From Oligoflexus sp. (GTDB lineage: Bacteria > Bdellovibrionota_B > Oligoflexia > Oligoflexales > Oligoflexaceae): a stretch of 55,251 nt of DNA. Location of the stretch: contig NZ_DASTAT010000074.1 in NCBI RefSeq assembly GCF_035712445.1, positions 1 to 55,251 on the forward strand. Reading direction: 5' to 3'. Below are positions 25,906 through 34,046 of this stretch, piece after piece (the first letter of the stretch is position 1; the number at the start of each line of letters is the position of its first letter). Below the pieces are notes generated by a model that did no database searches, was not told where the DNA came from, and saw only the letters and a list, made by a program, of their open reading frames with translations. The translations under genes and the position numbers were made by a program.

Positions 25906-27132
25906 ATGCTCCCCAGATTTCCTTTCCTGCCTGGAGGCCTGGCTCTAGTTGCAACAGCATGCGCCATGCCCCAGCCGGGAGTTCGTTACTCCACACCGAT
26001 CGAATACACTGTCTTACGCGGCGAACAGCTTCATACGGAAAGACAGATTGTAGAGGAACGGGATATTCCCTTGCACACCGTCTTTGGCAACCTGGCTTCC
26101 CTGGGAAACCGGCCGATGTCGGTGCAGCTCTCAACAGTTTTGGAAGCGCCTTCAGTCGGCGGAGCGCCTTTGCGTATCACCCGTCTTCTGCAGCAGAATC
26201 AAATCCTCCTCGTCGCCTATGCAAGTCCTGATGGACGCGCGCTGGGCGCCCTGGCCTTGATTGATATGTCCGATCCTGAGGCTCCTGTTTTGCGAGCAGA
26301 GCTGCAGCTGCCGACGATGGCTGTCACGAGTGTGGCGCTGGATGGAAGTTCGGTTTACTTTGCAGGCTTCAGTGGCAATCCCGGGCAGGCACAGGTCGGA
26401 CGCATTTCCATTCAGGGTTTTGAATGGCAGGATGACTTGAAGATTCAAACTCTGGAGATGAGCACGGTTTCGGACCTTGCTGTTCTGGGGGACAAGGTCT
26501 GGCTGCTCGATCGCAGTCAGGGGCAGCTCCTCGGCCTCCATAAAAAGGATGGCGGGATCAGCTCGCAGTTGACTGTCACCAGCCTGGAGCAGCTGGGTCG
26601 TGATGCTGCTTCCCTCTGGATGATCCGGGCCTCGCAGCTGGTGCAGCTCGACCCCGACCTTCAGGTGAAGGCTTCGTTTCCCGCGGAAGATGCCCCGCTG
26701 AAGCAGGAGGCCCATGGACCGATTCGCATCGGACAGGAAATGGCCATGACCATCCTGGGTGAGGGCGGTGTTCGCGCCTTCTGCCAGGCGGATCAAAAGG
26801 CTTTATTTCGTGTGCCCGCTGTGATCAAGGCTGGCCTTGATCCTGCCCGGAGCAGCACGCGTGATGCAGCCCTGAGTCATGGCCTTCTTCTGACAGCCAA
26901 TGGGGACGCTGGAGTTTACGTTTATTCGGTGCGAACGGACGATCAGGGCAATCGCTGCAAGGATCGCTCGCTGCAGCTGGAAGGCTATTTGGATTTGGGA
27001 AAAAATTTCCAAGCCGAGGTTCTGAGCTGGCAACACGATGTGCTCAGCATTGGCGACGGTCAGGGCCGCCTGAACCTGCTTCACGTCGATCGCGATAATT
27101 TTGAAGCGGATGATACAGACTTCGATGGCTGA
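25906..27132 (+). CDS. Predicted beta-propeller lipoprotein, unknown function
   Basis: A 408-residue protein with lipobox A-T-A-C (signal M-L-P-R-F-P-F-L-P-G-G-L-A-L-V-A-T-A-C). The mature part has repeated beta-strand units that look like a beta-propeller: I-L-L-V-A-Y-A-S-P-D-G-R-A-L, V-Y-F-A-G-F-S-G, V-W-L-L-D-R-S-Q-G-Q-L, G-L-L-L-T-A-N-G-D-A-G-V-Y-V-Y. This is the pattern of LVIVD- or WD-like outer-membrane lipoproteins. It ends in an acidic D-D-T-D-F-D-G tail. The start has AAAGGAGGAG upstream. A terminator follows. No enzyme motif is visible. Confidence 0.75.
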   Translation: MLPRFPFLPGGLALVATACAMPQPGVRYSTPIEYTVLRGEQLHTERQIVEERDIPLHTVFGNLASLGNRPMSVQLSTVLEAPSVGGAPLRITRLLQQNQILLVAYASPDGRALGALALIDMSDPEAPVLRAELQLPTMAVTSVALDGSSVYFAGFSGNPGQAQVGRISIQGFEWQDDLKIQTLEMSTVSDLAVLGDKVWLLDRSQGQLLGLHKKDGGISSQLTVTSLEQLGRDAASLWMIRASQLVQLDPDLQVKASFPAEDAPLKQEAHGPIRIGQEMAMTILGEGGVRAFCQADQKALFRVPAVIKAGLDPARSSTRDAALSHGLLLTANGDAGVYVYSVRTDDQGNRCKDRSLQLEGYLDLGKNFQAEVLSWQHDVLSIGDGQGRLNLLHVDRDNFEADDTDFDG

Positions 27133-27148
27133 TCATGCGCCCATGCTG

Positions 27149-27182
27149 GAGGGGGAGCTTCGCGGCTCTTCCTCTTTTTTTT
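27149..27182 (+). terminator. Rho-independent terminator of the 25906-27132 gene
   Basis: A 10-bp stem with two G-U pairs (27149-27158 with 27165-27174, loop TTCGCG) is followed by eight T residues, 17 bases after the stop codon. Confidence 0.85.
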
Positions 27183-27637
27183 CAGTAGCGCCTCCAGTTG
27201 GTCAAGCCTTCCAAAGTGTGGTCGAGTCCACGTGCATCATAATAGTCCGAATCCGAAGCCAGATGTATCCCAACCCGATGATCGAGAGGCTGAAAGCCCA
27301 GAAAATGATGATGATAGCCCCTTCTCCAGGCCTGGGGATGCTTCCAGGAACCATTCAAGGCTAAAAGAGTAGGACTTCCCTGGAAATCCATTTCGCGGGC
27401 TTCGCGCCGGGCTTCGATGCCCGCAGCCACCATAGGCAGTCCCATGACAAACATGGCAAGCACGGCGGCGATCGTCAGAACGGGAATCGCAATCAGGACA
27501 AAATTAACGACGGCCGTCACGGATGAGGCGACGAGCAGACTCGCGGCCAGAAGAATAAGGCCCATGGCCCAACCATGAAGCCGAAGTTTATCCGAACGGA
27601 GGCTGAGGGCTGATCTTTTTTGAGTGGCAGTATTCAT
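27182..27637 (-). CDS. Small membrane protein, unknown function
   Basis: A 151-residue protein with two hydrophobic segments (about residues 22-45, W-A-M-G-L-I-L-L-A-A-S-L-L, and about 46-72, F-V-L-I-A-I-P-V-L-T-I-A-A-V-L) joined by a short loop. The C-terminal half is soluble and His/Tyr-rich (R-R-G-Y-H-H-H-F, D-S-D-Y-Y-D-A-R). The ATG at 27637 is preceded by GGAGGA. It lies after the metal-transport operon on the same strand but 91 bases beyond its last gene's stop, with its own ribosome-binding site. The His cluster could bind a metal, but this is speculation. Confidence 0.65.
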   Translation of the reverse strand: MNTATQKRSALSLRSDKLRLHGWAMGLILLAASLLVASSVTAVVNFVLIAIPVLTIAAVLAMFVMGLPMVAAGIEARREAREMDFQGSPTLLALNGSWKHPQAWRRGYHHHFLGFQPLDHRVGIHLASDSDYYDARGLDHTLEGLTNWRRY

Positions 27638-27728
27638 GTTTTATTCCTCCAAAACGAGAACGTCGTGCCATGATCTTAGGCCTCGGCTTTGATTATGGTC
27701 GTTTTGGGGAAGCGATAAATAGCTAAGA

Positions 27729-28547
27729 TTACCGATGTCGTCTGCGTCCTGCAAAAAGCGGGGAAAAGACGAGACTCACCAGCAGCATCACGGCGATGAT
27801 CGTCGGGACTGTCGGCATGCGCGTGGATTCCAAAGACAGGAAAAAGCCTGCGCCTGAGGCGACGAACGCAGTCACTCCGCAAAACCAGAGATGACGCCGA
27901 AGACCCGCCGCCAGCTGCCGCGAAGCCACGGCGGTCGGAATAAAAAGGCAGGCGATCGTGAAAAGATAACCCACGGTCTGTACACAGAAGCAAAGGGTGA
28001 CGAGCGTGATCACATCAAAGGTCGAGAAGGGAACTCGTCCGGGGTGACTGACGCCCGTGATGGATTTTTCAAAGGATTCGCAGGTGAAACGTCTATGGAA
28101 AAGGGTCATCAGAAGGAGCAGGATCAAACCCATGATGAGCACCCAGTAGGATTCCTCGGCGCTCAGTGTTGCCAAATCACCGAAGTACTTTTGCGCCATG
28201 TGGTTTTCCAAGGCCGGAAAGAGCGCGCTGATCAGATAGCCGCCGGCCAGAAGCACCGCGAAAAGGCTGGAAAAATGGGTATTGCTCGATGCCATGCGCC
28301 GGGCGACCAGGAATTCGCTGACGGCAAAAGTCAAGGCCGCGCTGGCCAAAGCTGCGATCAAAGGCAAAAGAGGATGCACGGCAAGGCCAAGACCTAAAAG
28401 CACACCGAGCATCGCACCCTGGCCCATGCAAAGGGTTTGCATGGCGCGATCACGCGCCGCGAGCTGCGTCCCGAGTAGAGCAAGACCGGCGGCGAGAATC
28501 ATACTGGCGGCTATGGTCCAACCATAGATGGCAAGAAGCTGGTTCAC
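27729..28547 (-). CDS. znuB: Metal ABC transporter permease (ZnuB/MntB type)
   Basis: A 272-residue inner-membrane protein with seven to eight hydrophobic helices, typical of the ABC-3 permease family for zinc or manganese. The family traits are seen in the N-terminal G-L-A-L-L-G-T-Q-L-A, the M-G-Q-G-A-M-L-G-V-L-L-G-L-G stretch, and F-D-V-I-T-L-V-T-L. The GTG start overlaps the stop of the ATPase gene by four bases. It is the last gene of a five-gene operon, and its job is to form the membrane channel for the ATPase and binding protein. Zinc rather than manganese is inferred from the operon make-up. Confidence 0.85.
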   Translation of the reverse strand: MNQLLAIYGWTIAASMILAAGLALLGTQLAARDRAMQTLCMGQGAMLGVLLGLGLAVHPLLPLIAALASAALTFAVSEFLVARRMASSNTHFSSLFAVLLAGGYLISALFPALENHMAQKYFGDLATLSAEESYWVLIMGLILLLLMTLFHRRFTCESFEKSITGVSHPGRVPFSTFDVITLVTLCFCVQTVGYLFTIACLFIPTAVASRQLAAGLRRHLWFCGVTAFVASGAGFFLSLESTRMPTVPTIIAVMLLVSLVFSPLFAGRRRHR

Positions 28548-29158
28548 GGGACGACATATCCTTTCAGGTCGATCTTATGATGCGGATTCCATTCCGTGGG
28601 GTCGAGCAAGGATTCGTGCCCGACCATGATCACAGCATGCTGCCCATCCTGGATGAAATGCATGAGAGCGCTCCGCAGCTGCTGACGCCCGGTGACATCC
28701 AGATGATTCATCGGTTCATCCAGGATAAGGACGGTAGGATCCTTCAGAAAGATGCGGGTCAGAAGAGTCTTTTGCCGCTCGCCACCGCTGGCTGTATTCC
28801 AGGCCCGATTCAAATGATCGGCCTGCAAAAGCCCATGGCTTTGCTTATGGATTCGCTCCGGATCCACGCGGCAGGAAAAGCCGAGGATATCAGCCAGGGT
28901 CAGGCTGATGTGAAACTCACGGTTATGCAGCTGGGACAGAAAACCGATGCGCGACATCGGAAGCTGCCACTGAATGCTGCCTCCTGCCTGGCGGCCTTCA
29001 CCCAAAAGAAGCCGCAGCAGCGTGCTCTTCCCAATTCCATTGGGGCCCGTGATGGTCATGAGTTCGCCATGATCCAGGGCGAAGCTCAGACGGTGGATCA
29101 AAGGCCTGTGATCCGGCGTATGATAGGCAAGGTCAGAAACCTTGAGCAGCTGCGGCAT
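28544..29158 (-). CDS. znuC: Metal ABC transporter ATP-binding protein (ZnuC type)
   Basis: A 204-residue ATPase: Walker A G-P-N-G-I-G-K-S-T, Q-loop L-S-Q-L-H-N-R-E-F, signature A-S-G-G-E-R-Q, Walker B V-L-I-L-D-E-P, and the switch His in M-V-G-H-E-S. It powers import with the overlapping permease. I start it at ATG 29158 (first codon after the short gap from the binding-protein gene; AAAGGA upstream), since the longer frame would overlap the upstream gene with no site. It is shorter than ZnuC of enterics and lacks their C-terminal extension. Confidence 0.85.
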   Translation of the reverse strand: MPQLLKVSDLAYHTPDHRPLIHRLSFALDHGELMTITGPNGIGKSTLLRLLLGEGRQAGGSIQWQLPMSRIGFLSQLHNREFHISLTLADILGFSCRVDPERIHKQSHGLLQADHLNRAWNTASGGERQKTLLTRIFLKDPTVLILDEPMNHLDVTGRQQLRSALMHFIQDGQHAVIMVGHESLLDPTEWNPHHKIDLKGYVVP

Positions 29159-29162
29159 GAGA

Positions 29163-30104
29163 TCACTTTCCTTTGGCCTGAAGAGCTTTGAGAAGCGCAT
29201 CAGCGATCTGTTTTTGAAGTTCAGGATAGCTGGTGGCCGGGCCCTTGGCCTGGATCATGGTCGGCACGATCACAGGGGGAATGCCCGAGATTTCCTGAAA
29301 GCGCTGCAGAGTTTTTTCCGGATTATAATCCGCAGCCAGGACCAGTTTCACACCCGCGGCCTTGGCCGCTGATCCGACAGTGGCGAGTCGTCCCGCCGAT
29401 GGAGGCATGCCTGGTTTTTCTTCCAGACTGCCATAGGACAAAAGCCCATTGTCCGCAAGAAAATAGGCATATTCCTTATGATATTCCAGAAGAAGGGGCT
29501 TGCCCTGCTGAGCGGCCCGGAAAGGCTCCAATTTCGCTTTGATTTCCCGGCTCAGATTATCCATTTTCGTTTTGAAGGCGGCACCGGCTTTTTCATACTG
29601 GGCAGCATGAGGCGGGTCCACGCGCGCGAGGGCTTTGACAAGTTCCTGACTGCCTTCGGCCATACTTTTAGGGCTCAGGAAAAAATGCGGGTTGCCCGCC
29701 GGATGCACATCCCCCATCGAGCGATCGATGGGCCCCGTGGGTTTATCCAGCGCGGTCACGCCCTTGCCGATTTCACAGTAACCCGGACCACCCGGCTGCA
29801 CAGCGGCATTGCCGGACTTGCTCAGAACCGCCGGCATATAACCGACTTCAAGATCCATTCCGGCCACGCAGACGACTTTCGCATCGGCCACGAGGCGAAT
29901 GAAATCAGGCACGGCATCCACATAGTGCGGATTTTCCGTGCCGCGCAGAAGGGCTTTGGCTTCGACGAATTCGCCGCCGATTTCCTGAGCCATCCAGGCA
30001 AAATCGGGAAGGGTGGTGATGACCTTGATGCGGTCCGCGGCCCAGGCGTTGGCGCTCCACACAAAACTCCAGAAAAGACTTAGGATGATATGTTTAGAAG
30101 TCAT
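29163..30104 (-). CDS. znuA: Metal-binding periplasmic protein (ZnuA/MntC type)
   Basis: A 313-residue cluster A-I binding protein with a signal peptide (cleavage near S-A-N-A-W-A-A). Likely metal ligands are His in E-N-P-H-Y-V-D, His in G-N-P-H-F-F-L-S-P, the Glu/His pair in L-L-E-Y-H-K-E-Y, and Asp in A-A-D-Y-N-P. It lacks the His-rich loop of enteric ZnuA. It overlaps the outer-membrane gene upstream by 11 bases and is four bases from the ATPase gene. It captures metal (zinc or manganese) in the periplasm and delivers it to the permease. Confidence 0.85.
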   Translation of the reverse strand: MTSKHIILSLFWSFVWSANAWAADRIKVITTLPDFAWMAQEIGGEFVEAKALLRGTENPHYVDAVPDFIRLVADAKVVCVAGMDLEVGYMPAVLSKSGNAAVQPGGPGYCEIGKGVTALDKPTGPIDRSMGDVHPAGNPHFFLSPKSMAEGSQELVKALARVDPPHAAQYEKAGAAFKTKMDNLSREIKAKLEPFRAAQQGKPLLLEYHKEYAYFLADNGLLSYGSLEEKPGMPPSAGRLATVGSAAKAAGVKLVLAADYNPEKTLQRFQEISGIPPVIVPTMIQAKGPATSYPELQKQIADALLKALQAKGK

Positions 30105-31149
30105 GAGCGGGATGGGCTCCTATGGTGAAGTTGGCTTGAAATTCCAGGCGCTGATCGTTCTGATCAGCCTGATCTTCACGCGTTGTCCTTTCATGATGAT
30201 AGGCAAGGCGCAGAGTGGAAAATTCACTGGCTTTATAGGTCAAAGTCGGAACAACGCCGATCACGGAATTATCCACGCTCTGACCGATGGCATCCTTCAG
30301 GCTTAAAACACTATAATAATCCACCAGAAGGCCCAGATAGAACTGGGCATCGAACGCATACTGAGGCAGGACGTAAGCGCCGAGAGTTTTTTCCGCAGCT
30401 GCGCCCTCAGGGGTCAGGGTGCGGTGCCAGATCTCGCTTTGCAGAAGGAAATCCAAAACGCCGGCATCCCGCCACTTCGCGGTCAGATCCAGACCAGCCA
30501 AAGTCATGCGCGTGCCGGTGGCATCGGTGCGGCTTAGATAGTTCAACGCGGTCTGGGCTCCGCCATTGCCAGGCAATTCCGTATAGGTCGCGAGCCTTGC
30601 ATAATGCGTGGGCTGCTTGGGTTTTTCACCGGCGTCATGCGCGTGGCCATAGGTATAACCGTTGGTCACGCCGAAGGTGCTTTCCAAAAAGAAAGGCAAC
30701 GGCGCCAGCCAGGTGTATTCAAGGCCGGAATCCAAGGCGCCTTCTTCACCGAAAAATTCCGTGTGAACTTTGGGTGCCGAGATTATGGGCCACTCATGCC
30801 GGTGCAGTCGATTGAGGCGTCCCACGCCCAGAAAAAACTGGCCTGCCCGGATATTGGAGCGGGGCACGAGGCGTGTGGTTCGAATGAAGGCCTCATGGAG
30901 TTCCGCGACGGCCTCGCCGTCTTCACGATGGGCCGCGAAGCTTAAAAAACCATCGAAGGATGGATCGATCGGTGCGGTCAGAACGATTTCCGCCTCACGC
31001 GCATCGAAGCTGTCCGGGGCGCTGCTCTCCTCATTCACCTTATAGGAGCCCATGAGATCCACGGCCGCTGAGATTTTAAGGCCACTGGAATCCTGACCCC
31101 AGGCTGCGGCACTCGATAGACCAAGCACTGTGAACCAACGCAAACGCAT
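30094..31149 (-). CDS. Porin-like outer-membrane protein of the metal-uptake operon
   Basis: A 351-residue protein with signal peptide (cleavage near A-A-A-W-G-Q). The mature part is made of alternating strands (L-K-I-S-A-A-V-D-L-M-G-S-Y, R-A-G-Q-F-F-L-G-V-G-R, F-F-L-E-S-T-F-G-V-T-N-G-Y) and ends in Phe, as barrels do. There is no TonB plug. A loop has the His-rich stretch Y-G-H-A-H-D-A-G-E. Related proteins of unknown role are found near zinc-uptake genes in other proteobacteria (recollection). It lies second in the operon, 13 bases after the lipoprotein gene, and probably lets metal or a metal chelate cross the outer membrane. Confidence 0.75.
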   Translation of the reverse strand: MRLRWFTVLGLSSAAAWGQDSSGLKISAAVDLMGSYKVNEESSAPDSFDAREAEIVLTAPIDPSFDGFLSFAAHREDGEAVAELHEAFIRTTRLVPRSNIRAGQFFLGVGRLNRLHRHEWPIISAPKVHTEFFGEEGALDSGLEYTWLAPLPFFLESTFGVTNGYTYGHAHDAGEKPKQPTHYARLATYTELPGNGGAQTALNYLSRTDATGTRMTLAGLDLTAKWRDAGVLDFLLQSEIWHRTLTPEGAAAEKTLGAYVLPQYAFDAQFYLGLLVDYYSVLSLKDAIGQSVDNSVIGVVPTLTYKASEFSTLRLAYHHERTTREDQADQNDQRLEFQANFTIGAHPAHDF

Positions 31150-31162
31150 GCTGCCGCCTTTC

Positions 31163-31786
31163 TTATTCCTCGGTGAATTTAGGTTCGCCGCGTTCCACTT
31201 TTTTTACGGTCGCGTTGCGCAGCACCAGACCCCAGAGTGTGCCTTTTCCAACGCCCGGAGCGTCGGCATCATCTTCTGAATTATAAAGAGCTTCATTTTC
31301 CTCATAAGAACCATTGACAGCGTTCCAGATCAAAACATGGGCCGGTGTTTCGTTATTGTGAACATCCACCGCCAGGGAAATCGGACCCGACGCGTCCACA
31401 CCACTCAGAACATTGTCGCCTGTGCCGGCTCCATCCGCCTTCAGGCTGGAGATCAGTTCCGTCCCCGCCCGTTCGAACTGCACCGTGAGTCCATCAGACA
31501 GACTGCTATCCGAATGCGTGACCAAGGACAGGGATCCGCCTTCGGCTATGGTAAATTCCAAAGCGAAATTATCCTGGGATTGAATAGCATTCAAGGGGGA
31601 TGCAAAGACCAGAGCCCCGGAGCCCTGCAGACGATCGTCACCCTGCTGCAGATCGCCGGTTTCGAGCAGGTAATACTTTTGCTCGGCAAAAGACCCCTGC
31701 GGCAGGTCCGTCGTCTTATCCTCGTCTTTTTTGCAGCCTACAGCTGTAAACAAAGCCAGGGCGGTGAGAGCATGCAGATGTTTCAT
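31163..31786 (-). CDS. Lipoprotein heading the metal-uptake operon, unknown function
   Basis: A 207-residue protein with lipobox T-A-V-G-C (signal M-K-H-L-H-A-L-T-A-L-A-L-F) followed by a charged K-K-D-E-D-K stretch. The mature part is beta-rich (A-L-V-F-A-S-P, F-A-L-E-F-T-I-A-E-G-G-S-L-S-L-V, A-H-V-L-I-W-N-A-V) and resembles a lectin-like or jelly-roll fold. ATG 31786 is chosen because AAGGAG lies six bases before it; the earlier ATG at 31792 touches that site. It is the first gene after a perfect inverted repeat at 31815-31831, which is a likely metal-repressor operator. Its role in metal capture is inference. Confidence 0.7.
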   Translation of the reverse strand: MKHLHALTALALFTAVGCKKDEDKTTDLPQGSFAEQKYYLLETGDLQQGDDRLQGSGALVFASPLNAIQSQDNFALEFTIAEGGSLSLVTHSDSSLSDGLTVQFERAGTELISSLKADGAGTGDNVLSGVDASGPISLAVDVHNNETPAHVLIWNAVNGSYEENEALYNSEDDADAPGVGKGTLWGLVLRNATVKKVERGEPKFTEE

Positions 31787-31814
31787 GGTCATCTCCTTGG
31801 TTGAACTCTTTTAT

Positions 31815-31831
31815 TTGCAAGCCTCTTGCAA
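31815..31831. promoter_or_regulatory. Candidate metal-repressor (Zur/Fur-like) operator
   Basis: TTGCAAG-CCT-CTTGCAA is a perfect inverted repeat (7-bp arms, 3-base centre), about 30 bases upstream of the start of the first gene of the metal-uptake operon. Size and position fit a dimeric repressor site. The sequence does not match the enteric Zur consensus, so the identity of the repressor is inferred from context only. Confidence 0.5.
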
Positions 31832-31950
31832 TAGGAAAGGCTGCAGGGGTCCATAGAACCCCATTTGTTTGGAAAAGGGAAGGGGGAAAGCGCATCACTA
31901 AAGCAGAATATTGCATTAGCCACTGTGGGCGTCATTCTGCGTGGGACCCC

Positions 31951-32427
31951 TCAGGGGATCGCGACCTGAACCGCTTCGGCCTGAAGGATGCGAACGATAT
32001 CGTGAGGATTCATGCCGAGCAGAAAACCGCGTTTGCCACCGTTGATGTAAACGCGATCGAGCTGCAGCATGCTGGCTTCAAAATAGACCGGCATCCTGCG
32101 CTTCGTGCCAAAAGGCGAGGTGCCCCCCACCTGGTATCCGGAATGACGATCGGCGACCTCGGGTTTGCAAGGCGCGATGGTCTTCACTTTCAGATGCCGC
32201 GCCAGCTCCTTGGTCGACACCTGACGATCGCCATGCATCAGCACGATCAGCGGCCGCTTCTGGTCATCTTCCATGATCAGGGTTTTGATCACGGCATGTT
32301 CATCGACCTTGAGTTCGCGCGCCGACACCGTGGTGCCGCCCTTTTCCTCGTAGTTATAAAGATGCGGAGTGAATTCCACCTTTTCCGCCAGGAGCTGACG
32401 CACAGCCAGAGTCATAGGATGATTCAC
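31951..32427 (-). CDS. ybaK: Cys-tRNA(Pro)/YbaK-family deacylase
   Basis: A 158-residue protein of the YbaK/EbsC editing family, which hydrolyses mischarged Cys-tRNA(Pro). Family marks are A-V-I-K-T-L-I-M (the catalytic Lys), the G-Y-Q-V-G-G-T-S-P-F-G block, and the C-terminal I-N-G-G-K-R-G-F-L. The GTG start at 32427 has GAGGGG upstream and lies 12 bases after the stop of the glycosyltransferase gene, so the two share an operon. The function is well-known for the family; specificity of this copy is not proven. Confidence 0.9.
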   Translation of the reverse strand: MNHPMTLAVRQLLAEKVEFTPHLYNYEEKGGTTVSARELKVDEHAVIKTLIMEDDQKRPLIVLMHGDRQVSTKELARHLKVKTIAPCKPEVADRHSGYQVGGTSPFGTKRRMPVYFEASMLQLDRVYINGGKRGFLLGMNPHDIVRILQAEAVQVAIP

Positions 32428-32439
32428 GGAAAAAACCCC

Positions 32440-33945
32440 TCAAATGAATTTTCGCGTCGCGGGCCACAGTTCGCTCAAAGGTTTTTTTAAATTCTGACAG
32501 AGATAAAGGACCAGGTGCCTTTCATAGGGCATGCGCAGGGGCTGGTCGAATTCCCCAAGAGGGCTCAAGGTTCCGCAGGCTTTTTCATGATCCTCGCGCA
32601 GGCCGCCCAGGATCAGAAGCTGCGTGGCGTCCGCAGGATGATAGCCCCAAAGGAAATAATTGTTATGGCCCGATGAGGCGGGCGGAAGACCCAGATGCCG
32701 GCCGTAGTAATCAAGAGCGCCGGCCTCGCCGTAATTCTGGGCGAAAACCGCCGTGACCGCCCGACTTTCCTCGGGCAGCTCATCATAGGCCTTCGCCACG
32801 AAGCGGGCCATCTCTTCCCAGCCGAACATATCCGCATAATGCTGCGGCAGCACACCCTGTAGTTGTTTTTCGCCGGTATTCGCCTTGAAGCCTAAAAGTT
32901 CCTGGTAGTTTAAAAAAACATTCACAGGCAGCACCGGCAAACTCAGGGGCATGATAACAAGGCCGCTCAATCCGATCAGCACCGGAAAAATCCAGCGACC
33001 CCTGAGGCCGAGTGATTCGAACTCCAGAGCGCCGATGGCAATCAGCGGTGTCATCAGGCTCGCGGCGTAATAGCTTTTGCCATGCGAGGGAATCAGAAGC
33101 ACGCAAAAAGCCAGCACGACCCAAGCGTAGGGACGCAGGTAATGCCAGCGCGTGCGGGTCAGGAGCACGAACAATCCCGGCACCCAAAGAAAGGCGACCA
33201 GGGGATGATGGTGCACAATCAAGTCTGCCAGCAGTGAAAGCAGCGTCAGCGCTTCGTTTTTATAGAGCCTCGAATGTTCCATGAATTCCAGCGTGGGCCA
33301 GCCTTCGCGCATTTGCCATAAAAGATGGGGGCTGATGATGACAAGGCTGATGAAGGCCAGGAAGGCAATGCGTCCGACATAACGTGAACGGTTCGGGGTA
33401 TTCCAGAAGAAGGCGACGCTCATCAGGGCGACATAGAGCGCGGTCGTGTGCTTATTCAGAATACCGATGCCGATCAGTATCCCGAGTCCCAAAAGTTCGT
33501 GCCGCTTCAGACTGCCGATGTGGGGGAAAAGCCAAAAAATCGCGAACCAAAGGAGCGGCTCCAGACTGTTCATCGAGAAAAAATGATCCATGGCCAATCG
33601 CAGAGGGGACATGATCACCGCCACTGCGACCAGCGCCTGGGCCAGGGTGCCTCCCTTATGTTTGCGCACCCAGGCCAGGACCAGAGCCAGATGCGCCGCA
33701 GAGGCCGCAAACGACCAGAATCGGTAAAGAGACAAATCCTGCTGAAAAAGATAGGACAGGGCATAGCTGATCCAGGCCACCAGCGGCGGTTGATCGACGT
33801 AACCCCAGGCCGGCCTTTGACCGCAGACAAAATAGTAGAACTCATCGCGGAAGATACCGTAGGATCGGTAAAAACAGGCGTGAAGCAGGACGAGCACGAA
33901 AGGAGCGAACAGCACCAACCATGGACCGGGGAGTCGCGACTTCAT
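32440..33945 (-). CDS. GT39/ArnT-like membrane glycosyltransferase
   Basis: A 501-residue protein with about ten hydrophobic segments. The first loop has the GT-C catalytic motif Y-G-I-F-R-D-E-F-Y-Y (Asp-Glu) followed by Y-V-D-Q-P-P-L-V-A-W, a hallmark of dolichyl-phosphate-mannose/ArnT-type transferases. Such enzymes take a sugar from a polyprenyl-phosphate donor and put it on lipid A, protein or polymer on the periplasmic side. The ATG at 33945 starts the first helix. It is the only lipid-linked-sugar transferase in the window, so it might use the donor made by dprE1-dprE2, but it lies 11 kb away and this is a guess. Confidence 0.8.
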   Translation of the reverse strand: MKSRLPGPWLVLFAPFVLVLLHACFYRSYGIFRDEFYYFVCGQRPAWGYVDQPPLVAWISYALSYLFQQDLSLYRFWSFAASAAHLALVLAWVRKHKGGTLAQALVAVAVIMSPLRLAMDHFFSMNSLEPLLWFAIFWLFPHIGSLKRHELLGLGILIGIGILNKHTTALYVALMSVAFFWNTPNRSRYVGRIAFLAFISLVIISPHLLWQMREGWPTLEFMEHSRLYKNEALTLLSLLADLIVHHHPLVAFLWVPGLFVLLTRTRWHYLRPYAWVVLAFCVLLIPSHGKSYYAASLMTPLIAIGALEFESLGLRGRWIFPVLIGLSGLVIMPLSLPVLPVNVFLNYQELLGFKANTGEKQLQGVLPQHYADMFGWEEMARFVAKAYDELPEESRAVTAVFAQNYGEAGALDYYGRHLGLPPASSGHNNYFLWGYHPADATQLLILGGLREDHEKACGTLSPLGEFDQPLRMPYERHLVLYLCQNLKKPLSELWPATRKFI

Positions 33946-33974
33946 CAGGCAACCTCATTCTCAGCAGCGTGCGT

Positions 33975-34002
33975 CTTGCGAAATGTATAGGCTTGATATA
34001 CT
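33975..34002 (+). promoter_or_regulatory. Candidate extended -10 promoter of the DUF885 gene
   Basis: TG-A-TATACT (33994-34002) is an extended -10 element with five of six consensus matches. CTTGCG (33975-33980) lies 16 bases upstream as a weak -35. The start codon at 34047 is about 38 bases beyond the expected transcription start. Confidence 0.45.
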
Positions 34003-34046
34003 TTGCTGTCAATGATTTGCAACCATTCCCATGCTGAGGCTGGCTG

